The position numbers and the translations under genes were made by a program. The notes beneath the pieces were generated by a model. The model was not told the origin of the DNA, made no database searches, and saw only the letters and a program-made list of their open reading frames with translations. Shown here piece by piece: positions 32,831-47,800 of a DNA stretch of 64,000 bases; positions within the stretch are counted from its first letter, which is position 1, and each line of letters starts with the position of its first letter. The stretch covers positions 66,553,626-66,617,625 of the forward strand of contig CM056379.1 of the NCBI GenBank assembly GCA_029718625.1. Direction: 5' to 3'. The DNA is from Synaphobranchus kaupii (Eukaryota; Chordata; Actinopteri; Anguilliformes; Synaphobranchidae).

Positions 32831-35800
32831 GTGGGTCTGCACATGACATGATGTGCTGGCTGGGTGCTGCACAAGGCATTATAGGCTGGCATCATAGGTA
32901 ACAACTGTTTCTCAACTGTGTACCAAACTGCAGTACAGGTTTACCTACCAAAATTGACACAACCAGAAATATTATGTCTGCTTCATAAACAGGTATTTCA
33001 TCATCAATGCTTGTAAACACATTATTTTGTGTTTATTGCCAACATAGACCAGAACTGAATGCTTCCTCTACCAGATTAGATTCATGTAGTCACTCCTTGC
33101 CCCTACAAAAATACAAGCAATGTTGTTTTTCTTAGAATACTGTGATGCAATATACACTACAATTATTGCATTTACAATTTAATGGTCATATTAAAGATCA
33201 TCAGGTACTTAGACCAGAAACCTCAGAACAGTTGACAGATATGTTGTGATTGATTGCAGTCTAACTGCTAGAATCTTCTAGAGCTCAGACTCATCTGGAT
33301 TAACATCCAGTACAAGCATACACTTCTGTGAGGACATAATATGCAGGAGCCTAGTATGGTTGTGCAACCTCACATTGACTCCCCAGCTCTGTTCTGAAAT
33401 GGTTTTCTGATTGGTTACATTGCTGTATTCATGATATGTAAAAATGACATTATTTCCAGAAAAAAACATGTTCCACAAAGATAGCGAGGAATGATAGCTA
33501 CAGAGGGAAGTATACAAGTATGTAGGTGACACAACACATTTCTTTCCACTTGCTCAAGAGTCAAAACAATCCCTTCCTCCAATTGTTTTTAGTTCCTAAA
33601 ATAGTGAGGTGAAAATTACCATTATAATCACTGGATAGATATTGCTCTGTTGACCTGTCAGATCAACCTTTGTGTGGCAAAATGATCATTCGTACACAGT
33701 TGAGACCAGGAGGGAAGAAAATAGAAGACACTTGGCCTGGAAAATTCTGAAATTGACCAAATAAATGTGTTTCTGCATGTGTTGATCTCTCCACCTTACT
33801 CTGTAAAGCATGGCGTTCTAAATAGGATCAAACTCTGTGTGTAAGATTCAACATTAATTTTAGAGATCTTTGGGGATGTATTTTTTAAATGTTGAAAATG
33901 AGTACATACCACATATCACCAGAAAAGTATTTAATAGTATTACATTTCTACAGCAATTTAATCCATTAATATTCAGTGTAGTGGGGTAGTGAAACTCAAG
34001 TTTAGACGTTCATTTTCAACACTTCCACAAATAAAATTGAATTGAATTGAACTTCCTCACTGTAGTTGCAGCAACAACACATGTTAGTTAATTTAAGAAA
34101 TCCTTTTTCTGATATTTTAAATATTTTTTTGTTCTCAAATTTCCTTTACGTAAACCTCAGACAATGTGGTATAAACATGCCAGACCACATCTGGTAAAAT
34201 ATCTTACCAGCAATCCCCGTTCACATTCTTATCCATTGACATGGTCCCGTTAAACTGTAAGTCAATCTCGATGAAGACTACGCAGTGCAGTGCCTATAGA
34301 AATATACAGTGTTTGTAGCAGCCAAAGTTGAGCTTAAATTTACATTAAGCCGCCATTATGTTCCTAGAGCCAGAAGCAGCTCCCAGTGTTGTCAGGACAG
34401 GATTAAATAGTGAGTTAACTGGACAATATGACACTTGGAAGCAGTAATATGGTGGTAAGGCAAGTTCTTTCTAAATAATTAACTGATGTGACAATTCCTG
34501 CACATTGGTGTGGATGTAAACTATTAAGAAAACACAGGCCTAAACATTGGTAGGCACACATCCTGGAGATTTTTTTGTAGTTAATATAAATTTTATGTTC
34601 CACTTTCATGAGTAATGGAGCTTCTTATTCAAATATATTTTACAGACTAAAAATAAGTCTTTTTTATTGTCATTGTTTTTTAAATTCAAGTACATTTTTT
34701 TGCAAAGCATAATGCGGTGCAAAATTACTTTTACTGAAAACAGTTGTGCAAGCAACCATGAAGGCTGTTCAGAAAAAGAGACTCTCTAAAGCCAAATTCT
34801 ATTTAAAAAAGTTTTTTATTTTTTATTTAAAAAGTAATTAATTGCAAAATCTGTTTAGTTGTATAATATTTAAATCATCTGAAGCATACTAATGCAGCTT
34901 GTAAGATTTCATTTTATATTTCATGAATTAAAAACCATTGCATCAGACATAAACTATCAAGAAGAATACAAAGCAATTTGCATTCATTTACAATGAGTAA
35001 AACCTAGACCTTGCTTTAAAGTAAAATATTTGCTCAACTGTTTTTTATTGAATTTGGATTGGGGACAGGGTGTGTGTTGTTAGGGGGCGGGGGCTGGTTG
35101 TTTGCACGTGTTTTTATGTCTTTATGGTGAGACCTAGCAGCAGGCACAGTTTTCATTTGGACAAATTACTTCATAACCCTTTCCAAATTACTTAACAAAC
35201 GTTTGCCAAATGCTGTTTGTTTCAGTGCCTCCCTACTGGGTGCAGGGGTGACTCAGAAAGTTAATGGGACTTATTGACTGGAACCTGCTTCGTGAGGGCT
35301 TGTGTCCAACCGGAAACCTGGCTTGCCAGGTGGCCACACCAAAATGACTCCCACATCCACACTAACAATCCAGATGGGCACACTAGTGGGATTGAGTTCA
35401 TGTGGTTTTGAATGGGGATTCAGAGAAGTAATTATAAATATAGCTGCAAGCAGTGATTCCCGGGGACCGAGCGGCATTAGCAGCATTTGTCAAACACAGA
35501 AACCGCAAAATGGTAGACAACTCGAGACAGCGTTGACCCAAAATACAAATATTTGTTTCTAATCTGGTATCTTAACCCCATCCAGTAAGGGCTTGCGTAT
35601 TAAGTCTTTTAAATACAAGTGAAACAGTGAACAGTTAATACTGTTAAATTCCTTAACTTTTGCAATAAAAAGGTGTTTCTTAATGTGAAAACAACATTAA
35701 AAGAAGCATAGCATTTGCACAATAGTTTTGCCAAACATTAATTTAGCCATTGGTACCAAGCTGGAATTGAACCACTGACCACATAGATGGAAAGCCAAGA

Positions 35801-38800
35801 TTGTATCCACTAGGCCAAAGCAGGTTAACAGAAATGAGGAGGCCAAATAAGACTTGTGTGTTGCGGTATCAGATTGTTTTGGCTTACTGACTTCATAATT
35901 CAAACAGATAACAGGTAATATTGTGAAATTTCTTAGCCTTTGCAATAAAAAGAACATTCTTACAATGACGTGCACATTGTGTGCCTCAAAAAAAACTTTG
36001 GAGCAGGTGGGGATCAAACCACCAACCTACTACACGGCAGTCAAATGCCTTGACCACTAAGCTACAGGAACTTTCACAGTTGGTATAGCAGGTAGACGAC
36101 CTGTTAAGCAGAGATAGTGTACTTGGCGGATGGCATACCTGCCATCCCAACATTTGTATTTCTTTAGTGCCACCACGCGGATTGATTGGGTTAAAACTGC
36201 AAGGCTCAAGTCTTGATCTAACTCTCAATCAACCCACCAAGTTTCAGAACTTTATATCAAACGGTTTTAGAAGTATTAGTATTTATGCGATAAGCCACGC
36301 CCAATGCAAAATTCATTGGCTTCTCATTCGGCCAATTTTTGACATACGCCTTAGTAAAGTAATGCATGTATGTAGGGATGCGGGTTGAGTACCTTGAACA
36401 GGTTTGATGCAAATTGGTCTAATTCTGTAGGGGGAGTAGCATTTTAAGTGTTTTACAAAAAATGCTAATTAGCGGAAAATCGAAGATGGCAGACTTCATG
36501 GTTTCTTGAGGCAAATTTGTTGGGCAGGAGTAGCGGGATGTATACACCAAATTTTGTGACTGTAGATCAAACGGGGCGTCGGCAGTGGGCGTGTCAATGA
36601 TTTTTAGTGAATTTTTAAATATTTTCTTATATTTGGATCTATATAGCGCCACCACATGGCTCGATTGGGTTGAAACTGGAGAGGTCAGGTCGAGATGTTA
36701 CTCGTAAAAGACCTTTCAAGTTTCATAACTTTCTGTGAAATGGTTTTGGAATTATTACCATTTTTGTGATAAGCTACGCCCACTGGATATTTATTGGCTC
36801 GTCATTTGGCCATCTTTTAAAATATCAAAATTCTGTATATGTGTTTTATGAAGCATGGTGTACGGAGTGTGTTTACTAGGTTTCGTGTAAATTGGTCAAA
36901 GTTTATAGGAGGAGTAGTATTTTAAGTGTTTTACAAGTAATGCTAATTAGCAGAAAATCCAATAGGGATAACATGATGGTTCCTCGAGGCAAATTAGTTC
37001 AGTATGAGCAGAAGGACCTCTATACCACATTTCGTGACTCTAGATAAAACGGGGCATATGCAGTGGGCGTGTCAATGATTTTTAGTGAATTTTTAGGGGA
37101 CCGAGCAGCGTAGCTGCTGGTACCCTATTGTATCTGTTCAGATTATTTTATTTATTTATTTTTTTGGAATTTTTTTTCTCAGCTTTCACCTAAAATTCCC
37201 GTGAGCTGGTTTGGCCTAGAATCACCAAACGTGGCAAGCTTGTTGGGATTGCCAAACTCTTGGATCCTCTATATTATGACGCAGATTGAACACCTGGTGG
37301 CGCTGTAGTGCACGTGACAAAATTTTGACATTGACACGCCCACTGCCGACGCCCCGTTTCACCTAGAGTCACAAGATTTGATATACAGGTCCCTTTGCTC
37401 ATTCTGAACAAATTTACCTCAAGGACCCATAAAGTCAGCCATATTGGATTTTCCGCTAATGAGCATTTTTTGTAAAACACTTAAAATGCTACTCCTCCTA
37501 CAAAATTTGGCCAATTTACATAATATCTAACTATTTGCCAAGTTTCATGAGAATCAGCCAAGTGTTTAAGGAAAAACTCAAAGAAGTAATAAATACTCAT
37601 TTATTACTTCTTTGAGTTTTTCCTTAAACACTTGGCTGATTCTCATGAAACTTGGCAAATAGTTAAGCCAAAATGTCGGCAAATTCAAGATGGCGCCCAC
37701 CAAATGAGTAAACATCTATGATCCAAATCCGGCTCTTTGTCACTGTAGCAAGTTATACATCTCTGCAAAGGAACTGTGATTTTTAGTGAATTTTTTTATA
37801 TTTCTTTATATTTGGAACTCTATAGCGCCACCAAATGGCTCGATTGGGATAAAACTGTAGAGGTCAAGTCCTGATGGTACTCTTAACAGACCTACCTAGT
37901 TTCATAGCTTTCTGTCAAATGGTTTTGGAATTATTAGCATTTTTGTGATAAGCCACGCCCAGTGAAATTTCATTGGCTCGTAATTTTATGACGACATGGT
38001 CTAAGGAGTGTGGATACCAAGTTTCATCTCAATTGGTCAAATTTTGTAGGAGGAGTAGCATTTTAAGCGTTTTACAAAAAATGCTAATTAGCAAAAAATC
38101 CAATATGGCGGACTTTATGGGTCCTTGAGGCAAATTTGTTCAGAATGAGCAAAGGGACCTGTATACCAAATCTTGTGACTCTAGGTGAAACGGGGCATCG
38201 GCAGTGGGCGTGTCAATGTCAAAATTGTGTCACGTGCACTACAGCGCCACCAGGTGTTCAATCTGCGTCATAATATAGAGGATCCAAGAGTTTGGCAATC
38301 CCAACAAGCTTGCCCAGTTTGGTGATTCTAGGCCAAACCAGCTCACAAGAATTTTAGGTGAAATCTGAGGAAAAAAAAGAAAAAAAAAAGAATCTGAACA
38401 GATACAATAGGGTACCAGCAGCTACGCTGCTCGGTCCCCTAATTATAATGTCACATTCTCTACCAAAAAAAAGCTGCAAGTTACATTTCTGAAGTCTGAT
38501 GTGAGCTAGCAGGTTTTCTATAGTTACACACAGTCTGGATCACCCCGTTCACATCTGGCCTTTTGACTGAAACCTATTGCAGTCTGGTCTCAGCATTTGG
38601 TAAAGACGTTCTCAAGTTGACAAATTACAAGCATTTGACAGGGATTACATCAGCTTCTATTTTTTTCCAAATGGTCCAAAGTTACACTCTCAAAATGACT
38701 AACTCACTTAGCCAAAGTTACTTGGTTTGGTTCATAAATACACTTTAAAATTTAAAAAATTATAATTTTTGATTATTTAAAGCAGTTTATATGTAGTTTT

Positions 38801-41800
38801 CCTCACTTTTGTATTATGATTGAACTGACTTAAGAGCTAAATCTAGGAACAGTATTTTGGAGATAAGGAGAAAAATGACATAATGCTGAATTTGCAAACA
38901 GAATTAGTTAAATTAATCATTTCACCACTAAGATTGTTCTTGAATTAGACTCCAGGGGCCCTATCTTACACCCGGCGCCAAGCGGCGCTAACCCAAATGC
39001 AAGTGTCTTTGCTATCTTACACCCGGCGCAGGGTTCATTATAGCTCCTAGTGCTCACGTTGTTTAAATACCAAGTAGTCTTGTGCCCATTGCAAGTGAAC
39101 TGGGTGTGTTGGTCTTAAGATGATAATTTTAATACGCCAGGATAATTTTTGGCGTATTGCTATCTTGAGCCAGAAAGGGTTTGTGCTAAAACCACCACAA
39201 ACCTGGTCTAAAGTCATGTCACAGTTGTTCACATGTTATTTTAATGGCGTACATGCTACATAGGTGTGTGCACAATGCGCGTACGCCTCCTGTCTGTTAC
39301 ACACAGGGGCACGCACAAGCATGACTAAAAATATCAAGATTACAATGTGAAATATTATTATTGTGTAGGCTATATCAAAAAATGCATAATAATAAAAGGG
39401 TCCATAGGTCAAAGACCACATACCTGTCCCTCAACGGAGGGGAATGCCGCATGAAATTGCTTTCAGCCCACTCCATCAACATCCAGGCGATGTGCGATGG
39501 TACGTGTAAGGTTACATGTAGACTATTCGCAATTATCCTGGATCAAGCTATGACTAACCTATATTTGCCAATAGTTCCTGTAATCTTCTGGTGGGACAAT
39601 CTTCTGTTACGGGACAATGGCTATCCATTAAAAACTTTGCTGATAACACTTATATCAAGCCTAATGCGCAAATTGTCATTTACACCTAATGCGTGAATTG
39701 TAATTCAATGGAAAACTCGCGCACTGCAATAGACAGACATTTCAGTTGACAGCTTTCTTCATCTAGGCCTACAGCCTGTAAGTAAATAGAATGGAAAAAG
39801 TTCAAAACCTTGTCCAGTGTATTGTTTTTCAAATAGCCTAGGCTACAGTCCCCTTGGATTTGCTGTGCACAAGGTTTTTTCAATAGCCTACGGTTAAAAA
39901 ATGGCTATGAATTCAAATTTCACCATGTTAACTGAATTTTAACCTTATTATTCGTCCTTCATATTTTTTAAATTACAGTGACCAGGTTTTCATCTTATTA
40001 AAATCCCGCTGATTTTACCTATTATTCCATAACTGAACCAAACCATTTTAAAGATAACTAAGAGTCTAATTAGAAATGAAAACTAATTTGCAGCACATTA
40101 CACAATTAATTTGAATACAATTCTCTGCATGTGCGCTTTAACTTCATGCAGGAGCAGGTCTGTTTCATCTGCTCTAAATCACTTTTCGCGGTCTTTCCGG
40201 GAAAGTGGACTAAAAGTGTTGGTCACATTTCCATAAGCAGGACATTATAAAACAAGGGAAAATATGCGCGAACCTAGGGGTTGCCAACCTTACAGTTTTA
40301 TTGCATTTATTGTCATCATTAAGACAAAATAACGGTATTTATCTTATTAATCAATATTAGAATGCAGGTAATGAACTTCGGATGAAGCTTGAACTTCGAG
40401 AACTCCATGAGAACAGATGGAATTGATGTTTGACAATGCTTCATTGCATAATCAAACGAAATTTGTTAAACAAGCAGGCTAATTTGGTGTTTTCTAAGGT
40501 GAGACGGAAACCATTGGTAGCTTATTCTCAGCTGTTGCAGGTGCTTTTAACAAAATTTAACTGCATAGGCTATATTTTCTAAAATAACAGCACTGTTGGG
40601 AATAACCGGGAACCTGTGCCGGGGTTAAACCCTAATGTTAAAGATTGTTATTGTGTATATCAAAACGCGTCATAATGGTTAGTCTGAATAATATTGATCA
40701 TACTATTGATCCATATAGCCCAGGGCTATTCAATTAAAAATTCAATTGGGCCAGATTTTAAAACCAGAAAATGTAGATGGGCCAGACATTTTCAGCAGCC
40801 TATTTAAAACCTTTTCTAGCTTTTGGTAATGACAAATTTTAAACAAACGCAAATGAATGTAGTAAAAAATAATGTTTATTGTTTCTTCATTGTCTTTGAA
40901 AAATGACGACATTTTCCCAAAGACAATCTCGCCGGTTGTGTTCCTTCTAACGGCAGTAAGCCGAGCAATTCCTCTCGGAAGCATTTGCCGTCAAAAAATC
41001 AAACATATATGCACAATTGTGCAATATCAGTTTTGTCTGTGGACTCATCGACTGCTATAGACATGACATCAGCTTTTTTTAGTTCCTCTAACAGTGTTTC
41101 AAAAACATTTTCAAAAACTATTCAACCCGAATAGTTGAAGTGTCAGATAGGGGTACATTTATTATAGCGGATGTCACACTAGTTTTAATTTTGTCGTAAT
41201 TTATCACCTCATCCACGACGGCCAGCATGCATTCGTTTCGGAGTCTGTGAATGGCTTTTTCTTATTTGCCAAGATCCAGGATACACAAAGGGAAGCTGCT
41301 GTAGCTCTCTCTTGGTCTGTGCATGACTGCACCAGGGTAATAAACTCTGCACTTTAGCGTCCCTCTCCTGTGATCCCTGGGAAAGTTTGGTGTTTCTCAA
41401 TGTGGTGCCTCCGAATATTAAATTCTTTAACTACCGCAACGCACTCATTGCGTAAACACATTGTTTAGGCGTTTGGAGATGGCGATAAAATAAACAAGAA
41501 TTTGCTAGTCCAGGCAGGGTTAAACCAACGGTTTTCATTGTCAATTTTACATTTCAGGGTTGACAGAGACATATTTTCAGTAGAGCACTTGCCTACTTGT
41601 GACTGTCAATAGCCAGATGTTTTGAAAAGCTAGTAAGCGTGGTCGGAATTGCGTCACGAGAAAACATTGATTTGTGAGAGATATCCTGATTGGCAGAATA
41701 TGTTTTTCACGCTGGTTTTGCTTCGTGATTGGAGGAAAACAAATCTTCCTGCTTACGGATTTTAGACCACGCTCGCAGTGCTGTAACTATTTAGGCTACA

Positions 41801-44800
41801 TAATAACATTGCTATTAACAAATAATTTTTATAAAATAATATTACAATTGAAATATTAAAATTGCTATTAAAATAGCCTATTTAATTCAAGCTCGCTGGG
41901 CCACTCGGAGGTTGCTTCTGGGCCGGATGTGGCCCGCGGGCCGCCAATTGAATAGGCCTGATATAGCCTATTCCTTGATCGCACTACACGCGCACAAGCA
42001 TGTCTGGTTTGCCATCATATAAGCAATCCGCCAAGGTGGAAAAGCAGGCTTTTAAAGGGAATGGGATATGAAATTTTGATTGGTTTATTGCATTGTGCGC
42101 CCAAGATACACCTATAATTAATGAAGAGGCTAGGTTCAGCCCAGTAGCACCTTGCGCCTTACTTAGCGCTGAAATAACGCGCTGTCTAACTAGCAAAAGT
42201 GGACTTGGACACGCCCTAAATGCACTTGCGCCTAGCGTTTTAGACAAGATTGAGCCCCAGGTGCCTAGGAAAAAAATTATCTGTGGATATTATTTTGTAT
42301 TTTCATTTTCTCCTTTTAAAAAAAGGTACTTGCAATGAAACCGTATGTTCTTTTGTGGGTGGATTTAACAATGTTCTGCTGCATTCCTTTCTAACTCAAG
42401 CCCTCTGTGGCTGACTTCTTCTCTCATCATGCACTCCAACTGCTGTTCCAGCACACTCTGTGTGTGTTTCTGGCTCACAATGCAATGTGTGGCCTGTGCA
42501 GGTCACAGTGCATACATAAATAATGTCAAGCACCCTCACACAGAGTCAAACCCTTAGTCATTCATTGGAATTTTTCAAAGGATATCTGACAGTACAGTGT
42601 TCACAGAAACTCAAGAGAATCACTGGCTGAATGCTTGCTACAAACCCAAATCAAAGGTAGAAAATCTTCAGTATGTAAAAATTATAACTATACTTTTCTG
42701 CCAAGATAATACATAGTATTTTCACAATGTAGCATTATGGATCATATAGCCCAAATCATCACAATCTTGTGAGACATCGGTGTGTCAGTTGGGATAGAAT
42801 GCTGATGCAGCTATAAAAGGTGTGAAGCTCTCACTATTCATTTCTCCCACCTGTTGATCTTCCAGAAGTCCAGGACTCCAGCTTTCAGGCTGATTCTAAC
42901 TGCAAAGCCCGCAAGGAACGGACAGCTTTCACCAAAGAGCAGCTCCGGGAGTTGGAGGCTGAGTTCACTCATCACAACTACTTGACCCGGCTGCGACGTT
43001 ATGAGATCGCAGTGAACCTGGACCTCACTGAGAGACAGGTAACGGCTTGTTTTAAGCATTAGAACAACACCACACTGCTATTCACTGCTACAATTTACTT
43101 CAACAATGCACCAAGTCATAGGTGTGATCTCATTAAGCTATTGTTGAACCCCCAGTGGCTCCATCATTATCATGGCTTTTATTCATGCTTGGGATACTAC
43201 ATACTAAGATAAAACATCTCATTAAGATACCTCTTCCAAATGGGGTGATTAAATAATTAATCACATTCATGCTAATTGCAAGGCAACCCACAAAACCTTT
43301 AAGAACTGTGAGGACTCCTTATTGCGTGACAATTTATATAAGTAAGATTTTCCTTAGCCAAGCCCCGCCCCCCCTCCTCCCACCCCACCACCCAACTCCT
43401 CCCCATTACCCTCAGCTGTGATTTTGGAATGACCACATGTAGTCTGGGTCGAGCAAAGATGAATTTCCCAGGCCTCATTTCCAAATGCAAACAAGATCCC
43501 AGCCCTGTCCTGGGTGTATTGTGAATCTCCTCTGCAGCCCTGCCTTCTGTTTTTCCAATACAGCCCACATCTTGGCAGCCAGTGGCCCCTGCTCTCACAC
43601 AAGTGACTAACATTGTTAGACAAGTTGATGCGCTTAAAATAGTGTGGGAACAGATTTTCTGTGTTCCTGTGTCGCTATGGGGAATGCAAAGAACGATGCG
43701 CAGTAGTCTTGCATAGCATCCCCAGAGCCCAGCCCACACAGGAAGGAGGCAGGGTGTACCCACAGGAAATTATGTCATGGCTGGGAACGATTTGAACTTT
43801 GTCTTAATAAAATTATTATTTAGCTATTTGCAACTTATTGACTCAATACCATCAAGCATATCAATCGCAATTATATTGGGGTGGCAAGTATGCTCCATAC
43901 CTATACAGCACAGAGAGTTTGCCACGGAAATAACCCTCAGCCCTTAAATACATTAACTTCTATGCCTTCTGAGCTCATGCAATCACACAGAACTCAGATG
44001 CAACTTCACACATCCACACAATAAAGCCCAAAACGTATTATTGTTATTTTTGCTATTTTTCTTTTTCCTGCTGATTTCATGCTCCATGCCCAACAATAAT
44101 TCTCCCCATTGGATATTTAGCTACTAACTGCCAATACAACATCCAAGTGCATTTAGGGCATGTCCAACTCCACTTTTGCTAGTTAGAGGGCGCATATTTT
44201 GAGCGCAAAGTAAGGCGCAAGGTTCAAAAGGGCTGAACTTAGCCTTTTCATTAATTATAGGTGTGTCTTGGGCGTAACATGCAATTAAGTGTTATCTCCC
44301 ATTCCCTTTAAAAGCTACCTGCATTTGCATTTAATAAGACTGCAAAAACAGCTGGGGAAACAGACCAGCTTGTGCGCAAGGGATATATGGATCAATATTA
44401 GAATCAATATTATTCGGGCTAACCATTATGACGTGTTTTCATATATACAAATAATAATCTTATAATAATCTCTTAACACCAGCATGGGTTCCCGGCAATT
44501 CCCGACCAAACTATTTCCCGTTTCCCAGAAATATAATAATGGGAAACGGAAAAATATTTTCCATTAGCTTACAACAGTGCTGTTATTTTAGAAAATATGT
44601 GCGGTTTAATTTAATTAAAAAGCACCTGCAACCTCTGAGAATAAGATACCATAATATGGCTTCCGTCCATGATGCTGTTCGCACAGCAGTCAGATCACAG
44701 GCAATGCATTTTGCCTACCAAAATTAAAGCTTCATCCAGGGTTCATATTACGTGCATTCTAATATTGATTAATAACATAAATAGCGTTCTTTTGCCTTAA

Positions 44801-47800
44801 AGGGGACATGAAGCACTCAGTAAAGTGGCTCTGGTTCGTTAGCTTTTTACCTTAAATTAGATATGACCGTGCGTTCAAATCTCAAACCGATCCTTATTTG
44901 CTGGAAAAAGAAGTTGAAATTCGCTTTTTTTCCACTAGGGCACAGCCATCTTGGACCAACTGCGGTCGTGACATCACTAGGTTGGTTGGTCCTGCTGCTC
45001 AATGTATTCCTATGGGAAAATAGCTGACTTTCAGTGAGCTCAACGATGTATCGTGAGGAAAAAATAAAACAAAGAACGCACAGACGGCCTTTTTCTATTG
45101 TCATGCACACGCCTATGTTGTGCACACGCCTATGTAGACGCATTATATGCGCCATTAAAATAACATGGAAACAACTGCTACAAGACTTAAGACCACGTTT
45201 GTGGTGGTTTTAGCGCAAGCTGCTGGCTCAAGATAGCAATACACCAAAAACTATCCTGGCCACACCTCATTTTAAGACCAACCAGTCTAGTTCACTTGCT
45301 ATGGGTGCAAGTTCACTTGGTATTTAAATGACGTGAGCAGTGGGCGCTAAAGAGACACCTGCGCTGGTCTGAAACGAACACTTTGGGTCGCGTTTGGGTT
45401 TGCATGTCTCTCTCTAGATTTAATTATCTTATGGTTCATAAATTAATATGCATTATCATCATAAGTTACTCATAACAAACATGGTACAAAAATAAATTAT
45501 ATCTCAACAAAAAACATTTTCAATGTACAAAATTGTCAAGTTACTCATGTATACAAAGCACTGTCTGTAAGTCATTAATTAAAACTTGCAAAAACTAGGC
45601 CTGCCATTGAATGTATTGATATCAAAATGAGGCCAAGTTACAACAACCAATATTGGCTATCTAAAAAAAATATTGGAAAAAGCTCTATTCCAAAGCAATG
45701 CTACCCAGTCTTTCCAAAATTATTTCATGTAACTTGGCCCTGAATGTCATCCAAACTTTGACATTCAAAGTTTGAATTACATTCTCTCGGACATTCAAAC
45801 TTTGAATGTCAACTAAAAAAAATTGCCTCATGTTTACGAAAAATTTAACTCCCGAAATTGTCAAGTTAATTTTAAAAAACCATAGATTTTTCCAGCAGCA
45901 TTTAACATTCACATTTACAAACACACATTTATACCAAGAAACATCATTTAAACTAGAGAAAGGGGGATGAATAAATTAATTCAGATAAAAATTTGAAATA
46001 TTTAGGCCAAATAAATGGCCTAAATATTGAATCTTATAAACCTATCCAGACATATGTTTGCTCCAATAATGTAGCCTACTGTATGTTTGTGGGTCAGATG
46101 AAGCCAAATAAGTAAAATAGTATGATTTCTTTTAAAATGTAAAATAATAAAAGATATTATTTGTGAACACAATTTTGTGAACAACTGTCATGGTTTTGAC
46201 CCTGTTTGCCTATGCGGTCGTTCTCCTTGGTGGCCACGCGAGGGCGCTGCTCTTTAGGTGGATGCTTGCTCCGCCCTGCTTAGATTGCGGAGCTGCTGTT
46301 AGCGCCCACACCTGTGCTTAGTCACCTGGAGAGATGTATATAAGCCTACCGTTTCCTTCGTTCGGGGCTTCGACATTAATTGTTAATTGTTCATGTTTGT
46401 TTATTGTTATGTACGGTGGTGTATTGTTGGCTGTGAGTTCTCGTACCTTTTTTGGCTACTCACCTATTTTTAACGTCTCTTTGTTGAGGCAGGGCTTATT
46501 TCTTGCTGGCTTGGTAGTCGATTATCTCATAGAAGTTTTGGACCTTAAATCTCTGCTCTATTTTGCCTTTTTAGTGCTTTTTCTCCGTGTATGGAGTTTT
46601 GGGCGATTCTGTTCGGAACAGTAGTTCTGTTCGCCCTTCGGCACATGTCTTCCCATAGGGAGATCGGGCGTTTCGCTTCTACTTAGTTTATTAGCTCGTA
46701 GAAGTATAGAGTAGCAGTTTCTCTGGTCCATTTGTTCGCCTTTTGATTGGTTTTCTTACTGAGAGACCTGGCGTTTTAGCTTCTACTCATTTCCGGGTTA
46801 CGGTAAACCAGTTAGTAGTTTCGGTACGTTTATTCCCTGTTTTGTTCTCCTTCTCGTGGACTACGTTCCCTTTTGTTGTGAGTCAGGGTTTTTATTTATA
46901 TTGAGAGGCTGTCGTGCTATTTTGCGTTGGTCTTTGTTGCAGCTGTCCTCCGTCCTTTTTACCTACGGGACGATTTTGTTTCGGAACTATTGTTCTGTTC
47001 GTTTTCCGGGTGTGTTTCTCTTTGTGTGGAGTTTGGGCGAGGTTGTGGACATGTTTGTGTGACTGCGCTTAGCATGGTAACTTTAGCTCTCTGTTCCTTC
47101 ACTTCGTTACATTCTTTTACTGAGAGGCTAGGACGGTTGTTCCAATTTAAGCTTGCGTTAGTCTATGGATAGTAAAGTTATGGGACGACGGTGCTCCGTC
47201 GGCTCACCTGTAAAATGTTTCTCTCTCCTGGGAGATCGGGTGTTTACCCCTTTTCTGCATTGGACTGCGAGCCTATTAATATTGCCATGGAACGTTAAAT
47301 CTCTGTTCCTGTTCGCCTCGTTACATTTCCCCTTACTGAGAGGCAGGGCTTGTGCTTGTGTTAGTCAGTTTAGCCGATGGTTTCGGTGCAACTGTCCTTT
47401 TCGTCTTTTGTGCTCTTTCTCCGTGTATGGAGATTTGGGCGATTCGGTTCGGAACTATAGTTCTGTTCACCCTTCGGTGCAATTCGTCTCTTAGGAGACG
47501 GCGATGTTGTGGACATGTTTGCGTGTGACTGCGAGCCTTTAAGCCTTGGAACATTAATTATCTGTTCCTTCGCCTCATTACATTTCTCCTGTCTGAGAGG
47601 TTAGGGCGTGGCTCTGTTTTAAGCTTGGTCATTTTGCTGGTAAGGATATGGGACTGCGGTTCTCCGTCGGCTCGCCTGTAAAATGTTTCTTCCCCCTGGG
47701 AGATCGGGCGTTTACCCCCCTTTAGGTTCTGCATATGACTGTTAGTGCTAGCTTATGGAAGTAGCCACGGAACGTTATCTCTGTTCCTTCGCCTCCTCCT

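Larger units (their letters stand above)
35430..37094. repeat. Composite repeat with tRNA-like modules and about 470-base tandem units
   Basis: It begins with ATATAGCTGCAAGCAGTGAT and GGGGACCGAGCGGC. Two tRNA-like modules lie on the minus strand (35825-35755 and 36068-36000). Two tandem units follow (about 36165-36640 and 36645-37094), each with GCGCCACCA, GATTGGGTT, ATAAGC(C/T)ACGCCCA and GTGTCAATGATTTTTAGTGA. A third unit copy is at 37790-38220 inside the neighbouring inverted element. This is a typical old fish repeat cluster; the family name is not certain. Confidence 0.7.

Noticed and set aside
32462..32904. Three minus-strand frames opposite meox1 exon 1
   Set aside because: They are antisense shadows of the GC-rich exon.
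36000..36068. Functional tRNA gene
   Set aside because: A and B boxes are present, but acceptor and anticodon stems do not pair well and there is no T-run terminator at the right place. It is a repeat module.
46334..47494. Several 68-109-codon frames with hydrophobic Phe/Leu/Cys-rich sequence
   Set aside because: T-rich LTR sequence translates to Phe/Leu-rich peptides. The frames overlap each other, follow the hairpin modules and match no protein.
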